Shown: one piece after another, positions 46,684 through 58,754 of the stretch | Numbering within the stretch: the stretch's first letter is position 1 | Layout of the letters: every line of letters begins with the position of its first letter | Assembly: GCA_029721515.1 (NCBI GenBank) | Contig: JAQQSB010001543.1 | Coordinates: 1-64,000, forward strand | Reading direction: 5' to 3' | DNA: 64,000 nucleotides | Source of the DNA: Synanceia verrucosa | Lineage: Eukaryota > Chordata > Actinopteri > Perciformes > Synanceiidae | Made by a program: the position numbers and the translations under genes | The notes under the pieces: generated by a model | Databases searched by the model: none | The model's input: the letters and a program-made list of their open reading frames with translations, nothing else | What the model was told of the DNA's origin: nothing

Positions 46684-47206
46684 AATGCACAGCTGATCAA
46701 GTGACCTTTATAGCTGTCTGGCCAATTTATGTCTAATGATAATATTGTCGCTCAGATCCTAGCGACTGATGCTGATCCACTTCTTTAAGATTAATCCAAG
46801 TAGGAAAGGAGATATTAAATATTAATGTTTTATTTTTTTTTTTATTGTTTATTTTTAACTTGTTTCGTCACGATACCATTGTTTCGTTCATCTGCAGCTT
46901 TGTCAACAACTGCAGCAACAAAAAACAAAAAGTTTGATTACTCAGTTACGTAAAACCTCTGCATCATGTTAATTACGATTTAAGATATGAGCTTATCATA
47001 TGAATTGTTATTGTATATGGTGTATACTGTTTTTCATATACTTCACATCAGTTATTTCTTTGTGCAGCTTCAATAGACTAATCGTCTTTGACATGTGTAT
47101 GTTCGGTTTGCGATTGCTTATGCCAACATTCACAAAACAGTTTCTTCTTCCCAAAAGTGACTGTGGTGACCAGGACGGAGGAGTGACAATCCTGCTTCAA
47201 CAAGCT

Positions 47207-47350
47207 CCTCTACTCCTTCTGTGTCCACTCCCTGTTCTCCTCCCATGTCTACCTCTTCTACTCCTCCTGTGTCCACTTCCTGTTCTCCTCCCATGTCTAC
47301 CTCCATTGCTCCTCCTGTGTCCACCTCCCTTGTTCTTCCTGTGTCCACCT
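47207..47350. repeat. 48-bp minisatellite in unit B (two long units plus partial)
   Basis: The same unit as 26304-26500, one fewer copy, with the plus frame kept through to NQLAEKKIKKECRHEW at the donor. Confidence 0.9.
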
Positions 47351-48603
47351 TCCCTGCTCAACCAACTGGCGGAAAAGAAAATTAAGAAGGAATGCAGACA
47401 CGAGTGGTATGTGTGTGTTTCTGTGACTCCAAACTGCATTTGAATTTACTTTGTCAGTCATTTAGTTAGACAGATCAGTTTCTTTCTAGCCTTTTCTCAG
47501 ATGAAGGAACAGGACCTGCTTCAGTGTGATTTGATTGGGCAAGATCTCTACAAATGATCACAAAATGCAACAGTAATTTTTATAGCAAGTCAAGTCATTG
47601 GATGATCATATAGTACCTCAACATAGTTAAGATAGAAGATGAGTAATGTAGGTACCATGAGGATAGGTTCACAGTATTGCTAAGCTTAATACTCACATGT
47701 TCATATTTACAGTTCATGCAAAGAATTTTTGGTTGCTGTGATTATTCCTCATGTTCATACTATCTATAAATCATCCCCCTGATGATGGGAACACAGTAAA
47801 ATTGTTTTAGTTATGGATGTATTTGTGGCCAGTATTTAGAGGAAAATAATCATAAAATAATAATCATAACCAAGGATTACCTAAGCAGTAGCATGTTAGC
47901 ATTGTTAAAGGACTTCAAAAATCATCAAATTGATCATTTTCAAAAAATTAGCAAACGTGTGGTGGGTTGGGTAAATTTCCTTATCTCCAAACTGTCCTTC
48001 TTCCATGGCATGTTAGTGTAACGTCATCGAAAAAAAAAGGTCCTGTTCAGGTCTTAACAGTTACCACTCATTTTTGTTATTAGAAGTGTTAGGTTTATTT
48101 TGAACATTTTCCTCATGACAATATGGAGAAGATGTGTGTTAACAAATGATTAATATATTTTCATTCATTTCAGAATGTCCCATTCATCAAGGGTCAAGCA
48201 TTTTCCAACCTACAAAAAATACTGAGGCAAAGAGTCAGGGAGGTTTGTTTCAAGAAGCATAAGAAATTACTGATGATGAAAATAGGTCTTTGGAAGCAGA
48301 TATTGTAATTGTCCCAGCAGAAGTAAGTCAGAGTGCTTTGATCAAAAAGAGAGTGTCAGTGTTTAGCCACATTGCCCTTTTTATTTGAAATCACTTGGAC
48401 TTCAGCTTGTATTTACTGTTCATTTTTAAAGAAAATAAATTATTAATTCATAAAAATTTTGGAATTACTAATTTTACCTTGTGTTTTTGTCTTGTTAAGG
48501 GCTGTGTCGAGGTGTTGGTACAGTGGCAACCTTGCTCTGCATGGTGTGTATGTTTTCTGAAGTTTACTGTACTGATGGTGATTGGGTTAGAGGAACTGAA
48601 CTA

Positions 48604-48658
48604 TCCATCCATCCATTATCTACCGCTTATCCTCTTTGGGTCGTGGGGGCTGGAGCCT
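48604..48658 (-). mobile_element. 55-bp truncated RTE-tailed repeat (unit B)
   Basis: The same insertion and 13-bp duplication (AGGAACTGAACTA) as in unit A. Confidence 0.9.
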
Positions 48659-49185
48659 AGGAACTGAACTAACAAAATATAAATATTTCTATCAACTTAA
48701 ACTGCAGTATGATTGGCGACAGCAAAGTCTGTTTGTCAAGCAGTCTACAAAAGGTGTCAAATACTGTTTGAGCAGTGTAGTGTATCGGATTTAAAACAGA
48801 AAAAAAAGTAAATTTATTTTTTGGGTGACATTAAAGGAATGGGAACATTATACATTAACTCAAAATAAACAATTTATCCTATATTAGGAGCATACTCGTC
48901 TTTTATTATATAAATTTATTGAAATGCAGTTTTATCCCTCAGTAACTTGTTAGTTACACAGTTACATCCTCAAATAATGGGCTTAAACTTTAATTTTAGG
49001 GTATTTTGATGATAATACATATCTGAAGACTCCATGTTTTATTGTAAGTTGTACAGTGTTAGCATGGTACATATTTCAAATGTTAGAATGTGAAAGTAAT
49101 GATTTCTGCCATCTCTCTGTTTGTCTTACAGTGGAGCAAAGTGGAAAAACTCATGGGAGCCAAAGACAATGTTGAGAGTTGACAC

Positions 49186-51409
49186 CATAATGTGTTGCTA
49201 AATTGTTTCCAGTGTTGGAAGGGTGTTAAAAAATGTTTTAGGTAACCATATACATTAAGTTTTACTCTTCAATATGTCATTTTGTTAGATTGTTATTGTT
49301 GTTGATTGATATTGTTGATGTTATATTATTATTATTTCATGTCATTTCTGATAGGTATCAGATCTGTCAAATGAACTGCTCTATTTATTGCATAACCTCA
49401 GTTTTTATATCTGGATAGATATGTAATAAAATCATAATAAAAATCAACATATACCGGTTGCTTGCTGTGTTCCTTCTTATACATAACATTTGTATTATTG
49501 TTTATAATTTGTATATTAACAACCTAAATAGGTGCACTTTTCAATGTATTTTATGATATTTTTAGCCCTCTGAGAAGAATCTGTATACTTGAGGAACAAG
49601 TATGGTGTAACACCTGAGATCACGTAAATTCAGATGAAGCCACCTAGAATTGTTCACTTTTGTTCTTACTACAAGAATACAGTAACTTCAGCTGACAGCT
49701 GACTTCATGATAATAACAAGACATAAATGGATCCTGCTTTGAAATTTTGACCTTTGAACCTTGATAAGGTCAAACCCTATTCATATAAAATATGATGTTG
49801 ATAATGGGGAGAAAATGGGTATAAACTGATCCAAAATGTGAAGTATGATTGTGTATAGGCCAATCATCAATATCTTAAACACTTTAGCTAGTAAATACCC
49901 CTGAAAACATGTTTTTCTGATTTTATCCAAGTTGGCCCTGATAAAGGTCTGAGAAACTACATCTGAAAGGGGCTGGCTTGGAGCAAGATGAAAAATTCTA
50001 CTTTGTCGTAGGACAACAGTGAATACATCGTTGGAAAGGTCTCGGCCTGGAGACTAACATATATCAGTGTGAAATCTGTGTGAGGTTCCTGCACCTCAGG
50101 AGTGACCTTTGAACCTTGAAATTGAGACACATGAAGACTTACAGGACAGCAACAAAATATGTCAGAAACATGATGTCAACAGTTTTGGAAAGCTCTTGAC
50201 CTCCTCTACCATAACAGAGGGTAATCCAACAGGGCGCACCACTGTATGGGGTCAAAACCCAGAAAAACACAATTTTCCCTTCTAAATAATAAGAAATATC
50301 AAATTTGACCAAAATATGTGCTTTCCAATCTCAAAAAGCTTTGAAGTGACTTCATGATTCCTTGTAACCTTGTCACATAATAGGGAAAACATATTAGAAC
50401 TACAAAACATCTGGCGAAACACATGTCTGCAAATTGTAGTTCTTCAAGCATTCTTCCAGGTTAGGGTTAAGTTGTGACATTAGTCTTTGTAAAATATCTA
50501 TTTTAACAGAACAAAAATGAACCATATCATGTATGTTTATACTTTGAGAAGACGTTTACGTCATAAAAACATTAACCTAAACATTTAATAATGCTATTTT
50601 AGCACTTACTCCAGTCGCTCTGTTTCGCCGACTGAAGAGGGTACTGATGCGTTCAAAGGCAGAATTGATTCTGCAATGTTTGAAAACAGTACTCCTGAGG
50701 CACGTGACTTGGATCTATTTTTGTTGTTGTGGAGTGATAATGTGGTTTAAAGTTTGTTTAAATATTATGTGGCTTCCCACCAAGATGATACCTCATACAG
50801 GTCAATCAATCAGATCGATTAATAATAAACGCTCGTAGCTAAACACTGCAGCTAGTGAACATACCCCAAGAGAGCAGTGAGACAATAGAACATAGCGTCC
50901 CCGTTCGTCCCTGTGTAGTCTGAATAGGTTTCATTGACAATTCGCCTTTACATGTAGCCTTTGGGCTTCATTTTCCTTTTAATGTGCAAATAGACTCTAT
51001 AATAATAAATAATAATGATAATAATATAAACGTTAGACGGGTTTCAAACAAAAGACACAGCAGAAGTGGATTAAACTGACATGTATTTATTCCTGATGTC
51101 ACGGTTTATGTTTGCACATTTCAGGACAGAAAAAACAACAATAATAATAATAATAATAATACAATAAATGCTCCTCCAGACATATTCAAGAATAAACCTG
51201 TCTGTCCAGATGTGTTGACATCACACATTAGAAACCATATCCACATACCATATCACACCATACATGAATTTATATGTGCCGGCCTTCCACTGGACGTGAT
51301 GCAGATCACTGCTCTGCTCTGGCACCACCCCTCACCACCAGGCCAGTCAGGTTCTAGCCCTTGCATAGTAGCTTGACTGTAAACAACAACTTTCAATAAT
51401 GCAGCCAAA
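49186..51409. other. unassigned DNA of unit B
   Basis: Counterpart of 28335-30560. No gene seen. Confidence 0.5.
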
Positions 51410-53705
51410 CTACAGTTCTTCCTGTGAAAGTTCTGAACTGCTGCTGTCCTCTTCACAGTCCTCCACACTTTCTTCCAGCATAAAAAAAACTGATGTCTGT
51501 GTCAGCACGGCCATAGGTGCTGGTGACTGCGTTCATTTTCTTTTGTAGAATGTCTTTCTTCTGTAAAAGACAACAGCGCAGTCCCTTGTATCTGGCCTCT
51601 GTCATATCTGTAGGAGCAACTTGACTGAAAAGTGAAGAAAAAAAATGACTTAAAATTAGGCAGATGAAGTTGGAAATGTGATGCAGTTAGAATGCCCAAC
51701 TCTGTCGCTGTTTCTATGTAAAAAAAAAAAAAAACTAACAAAAAGTGAGCTGGATTTGCGATTAAAAAGGCCTCCAGATTTGATAAATGTCAGTCACTGG
51801 GAATACGCTCCCCTTTTACAGAGTATATTTGTAGAACATACTGTGGTTCTTGATGTTCTCTTCAGTGTGATGAAGGAGGTTGTCTAGCTTGTCCAATGCC
51901 TTTCGCAGGTACTGATAATGCTGGGTCATCTCCTTCACAATGATCGGTTTCTCCTCTTCCATACGCCTGACCAGCATGATCTGGTCAAAAAGTCGCCTCT
52001 TCAAACAGAGGCTCAGCACTATTTTGGAAAAGAGATGCGGCAGAATCAAAACATTTAAACATGTTCCACCATAATCACACAGTAATCTCAGTGTTGATGG
52101 TATGTGGCTCACTAATATTTAATTGGTGGCTGGAATTACAGCTCATTATAAAAAACAGCTTCAAATTCTATGGATATTTTCTGTCTGTAGTGGTTTGACC
52201 AGGGGCAAGGCTCAGCTCTCATGGGATGGGTTTTGGTATTTGTTGATAGACTTTTTTGATAGAATTTCTTATCAGTTTTACAGCTGATAATATAATCATC
52301 TTCAAAAATCCAATTTGTTGTTGTTGTTGTTGTCATACTACTGCTATGTTTTTCTATATACTTTGCACTGTATGTTAAACCAATGTTCACAGCTCAATGT
52401 TAAAATGATGACACAAAAATACTACTAAGATCAATCATCAACTGAATTTTGTTATTTTCTAAACCACACAAATGCAACACTTTGCTTACCATCTCCTTGT
52501 GCTTCCCAAGGCAGAACTACATCATCAGAGAGACTGCATGCTGCCTCTGTGTCAATCTTCTCCTCACAGGCAGCAACAGTGTTGTACTGCATGATCCTCT
52601 CTCGCAGTTTCTTCTCCAGTTCACCTAGTCTCCTCCGTTTCCGTTGCCTTGTTTGATTGCTCTCTGTTTGGTTAAAAAGTATTATTAGTAAGAACGACAC
52701 AAAAGCATAATTTGTTGACTGATGTAATACTAAATACCATTTTGTCGATAGAGATCATGCTTCTTCCTTCTGAGGGAATAGATGATCTCATCGATCTCTT
52801 TCTGGAGTTCTTCCTGGCTGCTATGAGCCCCATGTTTCTCTAGAAAAACAGAAACAAGCAGATTTAAAAAACCAAATGTCACCAAATGAATGACAATACC
52901 AAACCAACACACCAGCGACCACGTTACTTACCAGTTGCTGCCCACTTCATCACATCTTCCACCCACCGCTCTGTGTCATCTGTAGAGATGTGAAATTCGT
53001 GCTGGAGACGGTGAAGATTTGCAGCTTCAATTTTTGCTCTCTGTGTAGTCTATTTATATTGTTTTCAAAAGAAAAATACAATGTGAGAAGACTTTTTATT
53101 CAATTGTCTATTTGCTGTTGAAAAACGCTTAGTCCTTTTCAGTCTACATGTCAAAGTATCCTTGGGAAAACCCCATATTGCTGTATGCGTTTCGAGTGGT
53201 TGCAAACAGGAGAAAGCTATGCTATAGTAATGCAGTCAATTTAACCATGAAATGACAGATGTGAATGTTAAAATACAGTGAAAACTTCTTACTTTGACAA
53301 ATCGCTTTGCCAGTGTCTTGTAGAGGCTCTCCACCTTCCTGTTGTTCCATCCCATGGCAAGCATCGTTATCATATCTGCTCTGCCTGTACAAACAATACA
53401 GAAAAGACGCAAATTCAAATCAATGTTTTCATCTGGTGCTATGTCAAAGCATGGCATTTTATTTGTTTAACCAACCTGACTTGGTCATGTATTTTGTGGT
53501 CAGAGCTGCCCTTGAGAGAAAGCTGTTGACTTGCTCCACCTCCTCACCAACAGTATTTCCTGCACCATCCTGGTTTCTGCCACCCCACCTCACCTGCTCC
53601 AAAATAAACACCCATACACACAAATATATGCACTAGTTATACACTTCATGTATTTACTCTCCTGCATACACCCCAGATATATCTGACCAATACGTGGAGA
53701 TAATG

Positions 53706-53981
53706 GAGTTTGCATGTTCTCCCGTGTCTGCGTGGAGTTCTCTCCGGGTACTCCGGCTTCCTCCCACCATCCAAAAACATGCATGGGGATTAGGTTAATT
53801 GGCTAATTTAACTTGACCGTAGGTGTGAATGTGAGTGTGAATGGTTGTCTGTCTCTGTGTGCCCTGCGATGAGGTGGCGACTTGTCCAGGGTGTACCCTG
53901 CCTTCCGCCCTAAGACAGCTGGGATAGGCTCCAGCCCCCCTGCGACCCTATGAGGATAAGCGGTAGATAATGGATGGATGG
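53706..53981 (+). mobile_element. 276-bp RTE-tailed repeat in transposase intron 10 (unit B)
   Basis: Same site and 14-bp duplication ACGTGGAGATAATG as the unit A copy at 32859. Minor differences include CCCGTG versus CCCCGTG. Confidence 0.93.
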
Positions 53982-56900
53982 ACGTGGAGATAATGTTCTC
54001 ACATGATTGGAATTTTTCCTCTGTGTGAAAAGAAGCTAAACCAAGAAGAAAACACCTCAATTTACAAACTCATTAACTGATGGAGGCCAGAACAAACCAA
54101 CTGTTAGTGTAAAAACTCCATTTGAATTTGCATCCTAAAATAACGCAATAAGTAAATTCATAAAGTCTAAAATGTTACCATTTGACAAGGGGTAACAAAA
54201 TATTAAGTGATTGATGTGGTCACTCTTCTTATGACACAAACTTTTAACTTGCACACTGTACCTCACATTTGCCAGTATGAGCCTTGGCATGCATTACAGA
54301 AAGAAAAGGCCTCATCACTGTGAGTGGTTGGAGCTCAGGCAACTTCTCTGCCATCTTCTCCAAATATGGCCAATACCTGTAATGAGAAAACCACGTAGTG
54401 TTTGGGTGCATACTGACATAATGATAAGGAGACAAATCAGGGGAAGTCACCAGTGAATTATCTGTTGCCAACCAAGGAACAACGTTGCAAAATTAATAAT
54501 TATGCAAATCATGCCTTATAACTGCTGAGCGTGGAGGTGATACCACAAAAGCCATATCAACTTTCAAAGGTATGATTTTAGCCCTGGTGTTCCTAACTGT
54601 AACAAATTAACACAGTGTAAAATACAAGTGAAAACATCTGATATGACTTGGCGAGAGTCAAGGTTACCTGCAAGTGAGGTCCATACAGAAGAAGGTTATG
54701 CTTGCAGCTTCAGCCAGCTCCTTCTGCAGGAACAACGGGTAGGCATATATTTCACCACGCTCGTGATTTAAGCCTTGCAGCAAGACTCCATGTCTGCAAA
54801 CAGCAATTTCCAGGCCCTCCTCATCCACCTTGGCCCTGGACTTCTGTGAGGTTTCTCGCCCTGCTGTAAATGTTGCAGGGCCACAGACATCATGACCACT
54901 CCTCTGAAAGGAGATACAATCTGTTACATGTAGGCTGGAAACAAGTAAAAAATAAAGAAGGGGAATATCGTTGGATAAAACCTTACAATCGTCAATTGGC
55001 TTCTTATCTGGTCAACAAAGGCAGACACTTTGGCATCGTGTGCAATGAACAGTCCATCAAAGAGTAGTGGTTCATCTGTCCTGTAAAATTAGAAGAATTT
55101 CCTTGTTTTAATTACAGTCTTTATGTCGCCTGTGGAAATTACGATTTACTTCCACTGACCCTTTTGATTTCTTGAAGCGGTAGTGCTTTCTGTTACCATC
55201 TGCAGATACAGCAAGCATGTCTGGTGTACATGCAGGGCTCGACCAGGCACAGATGCTCTTTTCTCCAATTGCAGAAGGAAAATTCGCGATACACCCTGTG
55301 AAATGAATCACCACCTATACTGCCCATCTGAAAAGGATGGCAAGGATGTCAATTAAAAACTTTGCAGTTTGGAATTCAGAATTTTGAATGACAAGAGTTC
55401 TTACCCGTCCTGTGCGTTGGGCCCTATGTTCAAGCATTTGGACAAATGCTTTCTGGGACGTAGCTGGGCTGGCCAACTTCACCTGCTCAAATGATGTAAA
55501 GACATCAAATTTGAACAGTATTTGGCAGCTTGCTTTTGCTGGGCAGTATCTGCAACTTATCAGGTCAATGATCCCTGGGGTTCACTTGCAAGAGCAATGT
55601 GGGCAACACACAGTAGGCAGACACAGATTGTATGGACCTGAAAACAAAAGTTCATCTGTCATTTCACAAATATACGTAAGAAACAGGACAAAGTGATTAC
55701 AGTGAGCCACTATCACACTGTGATGGGATACAAAAAGTAGAAGGAAGTGACAACATACCATTGATATTCACCAAGATAGTCTGTTTTCCTGGCATGACAA
55801 TAAAGTCTTGGTCTCGGCCACAGGAGCAGATTTGTGTTGGTGGAGGAATCGGCAGCAGAAATACTACACTGCAAAAACTGTTGCCTAGATCTAAGTCAAT
55901 AAAAATAAGGCAACAGTTTCCAACCACTTTTTGTAAGTTTAGTCAACTAATTGGTATTTTGAGTAAGGAGAACTTAATAATATGCATTTCGACGTATGCA
56001 AAAAGATAAAGTTGCGTTTACAGAAAAAGCCAAAAAATTGAGTAAAATCAATGTAAAAAACATCAGCATATTAAACACACAAGACTTCGTTAAAATAAGT
56101 AACATTTAAATGAAAAAAAGATTTTTTTGTACTCTATTTTATTAATTTTGACCAATTCACCCTTTCTTACTTTTGAAAATGGAAACTGCTTAAAAATAGT
56201 TAGCATAACAATAAAAAAACAAGACATATTAAATTCCAACCTTTATTAAATCATTAACATATCAAAACAGTGGCAATGAGCTGGACAGTATGAACAATCA
56301 ACATCCATATTTAGTACATAGTGCATGACCTCAACTTTTTAAAGTGCTGTATAGAACACCTTCACAGTAGTTCTTTTTTTAACCGTACACGTTATTAAAA
56401 CATTCTCACAAGCTATATCCAAACAGTGTCTAAGCTGGACAGTATTAACAGTCAAGAACATCAGTATTTAGTGAATAAAGAATGCATGACCTCAGCATCT
56501 TAAGTTTTACTTAGAACATTCACAGTACGGTTTCTTACTAAAACAATTTAACATTAAGATTGTCTGTACTTCTGCAACAATTCACAAGCAGAACACCTTC
56601 ACAGTACTGTCTTTCAGTGTGTATATTTTAACTTAAACAACTCACAGATCCCTCCTTCTGACCAGCTGGAGCTTCACAGTGGGGCAATTTAGTGTGTATA
56701 AAACATAAAAAAGACCTGCAGATTATTATTTTTTTTTACTGTGTACATATTATTAATAAAACATTTGAATGCCTTCACAGCAGTTTTTGTTTGTTTACCG
56801 TGTACATAGTACAAAAACAACTTCACAAGCCATATCCAAACAATGGCAATGAGCTGCAGCATATAAACAGTCAAGAACTTCTGTATTAAGTGCATACAAG

Positions 56901-57251
56901 AATACATGACCTCAGATTATTATGTGCTGCTTAGTAGAGCATTCAGAGTACTTTTTTTTTTTTTTTTTTTTTTTAACAGTGCACATTATACTAAACGTCT
57001 TAACATAAAACAACTCACAGATCTGACCTTCTGACCAGTTGCAGCTTCACAGTTGGGCAACTTAGTGTGTATAAAACATACAAAAACTTATCAATTTACA
57101 CACCAGAAGCGATGACCCGCAGCTTTGTATAAAACCTGACCAGGACAATTGTTACAACATTCTGAAGAATTCCACTCAATGTACAATGATTTTGAACAGA
57201 CACAAGAAAATAGCTGCTCATGAGTGCAAGCTGACAGTCATGGCCGACTGC

Positions 57252-58754
57252 CTAAGCTAGAAGCTTGTTTTTGAGAGTCATGAATTTGGGGGTTGGTTTT
57301 GGGTGCAGTGTGTCCAGTCCCACAAAAGTCTTTGAAACACCTCAAATGTTTTGGAAAGCTTGGGTGGATACTCAAGATTAAGTGCATATGTCAACCCCAG
57401 GAGTAGGCAGCATGCTTTGGCCAGGTTTCCAAGATGAGTAAGGACTGGTACTCCCTCAATGATGATTCCTACTGCATTTGGCTCACGACAGATGTAGATG
57501 CTCATATTCCTCATTTTCAGTTCCTCATGAACAGTGGTTTCTGCAGTTCCTTTGAGATACAAAAACAGTAATTAAAAAAATGCATCTCATTTTAGATGTA
57601 ATATAAGTTATTTGATTTAATTTATTTAATTAATTTTAATTTGCATATAAAAAACCTGAATAGAACCACCAGAAATTAAAAAAAAAACAAAAAAAAACAG
57701 TAACACTAAAATGTTTAATGCTTGTTTAAGGGAAGCATTTTTTGTTTGCATTTTTTAGGACAAACAGAAACACAAGACAGAAAGACGTTGCTTTGTGGTG
57801 CTGTGCTAATCGGCTATCCTGGGGGTCCTGCCAACGAGCTGCATACTCCACCTCCACCTGACAACTGCTGGTTCAGTCAGTTCACATAAAAGTCAACCCA
57901 ATTTAAGCTTGTACATTAGACTGACCCAAACCTGCTTTTAAACAATACTTACACAGTAGTCAGAGATTAGCTCCTGTCCACTCTCTCCCATGCACTCTAT
58001 GAGGCATTTCAGAGTCACATCTCTCTTATTCATTGCAGAGGCACTTGGGTCCTATAGAATAATAATAAATTAATTAATTTTGTTGCCAATTTTACTCCAA
58101 ATCTGTGATACTACTATTCCTTTAGGGCATGATTACAGTCAGCTTTAACTTTTAAACCGCTTTTAACCCACCTGTATCAGTTCCATCAACATGTTCTTGA
58201 TCGCTGACCAGTCACTCCGCCTTTTGCACTGAAGAGCTCCAGGAGCTTTGGAGTGTACCTGTCCAGCTGGGACATAAATGTTGATTCCAGTGGAACAGCA
58301 GTGCACCTTCGGAACTCTTCATTAATCTGTAAGACAGCAAATGATCGGGCAAAAAGTGAGTCCAGTGTGTCATGTCCAAGTCACAACGGAAACTTGGTCA
58401 GGAAAAAAAAGAATGATAAATCATTTACCTGGAATGGTTCGAAAAGGGCAGGCCATCTTTCCTTAAATTCCAATTTCAAAAAAAATCCTTTTCATTAGGA
58501 AATCCAGGTTTTTTACACAGGGGGCAGGTGAATGAAGGACTTACTTGAGGTGAGTTGAGGAATTTGACTTCTGAGTGGTATCTTGACAGATGAGAGCGTA
58601 GGGAACTCCAGCATTTAAAAGCGCATGGGCAACCTATATGAATGCAAGGCAAGGTATGGCTGTGTCCAAAGGTCCCATGGTGCAGTCTGTAATGCTTTAA
58701 AATGTCACTCTTGGTTGGAACAACAGTGCTGCACAATTTACAGGGTCATCCCAT
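57252..58754 (-). pseudogene. nested zinc-finger gene, unit B
   Basis: Counterpart of 36404-37906: ATG at 58754, the same early TGA, the same fingers and the same exon order. Extra damage: one base lost in exon 2 (TTGATCGCTGACC versus TTGATGCGCTGACC), one lost in exon 4 that turns QRLFVGLDTLH into QRLLWDWTHCT, and a stop after DFF in exon 1. Unit A is therefore the more nearly intact copy. Confidence 0.65.

Larger units (their letters stand above)
44203..46905. mobile_element. foldback cluster at the left edge of unit B
   Basis: It has three consecutive 146-bp modules (44205-44650), long internal blocks at 44655-45168 and 45812-46330, a partial block (45355-45500), two further modules (45500-45800), a SINE (46410-46683) and the inverted closing arm to 46905. 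It is the counterpart of 23725-25996 plus one extra module at about 45640. Confidence 0.65.
47068..49185 (+). pseudogene. unit B plus-strand gene with chromodomain-like C-terminus
   Basis: The same four proposed exons as 26166-28334: first exon 47068-47406 with two 48-bp units, last exon from 49132. A base is missing in the last exon (GAGCCAAAGACA versus GAGCCAAAAGACA), which destroys the ending WEPKDNVES and extends the frame. The second exon also has one A fewer than in A. A and B therefore cannot both be intact; A keeps the better C-terminus and B the better repeat frame. Confidence 0.4.
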
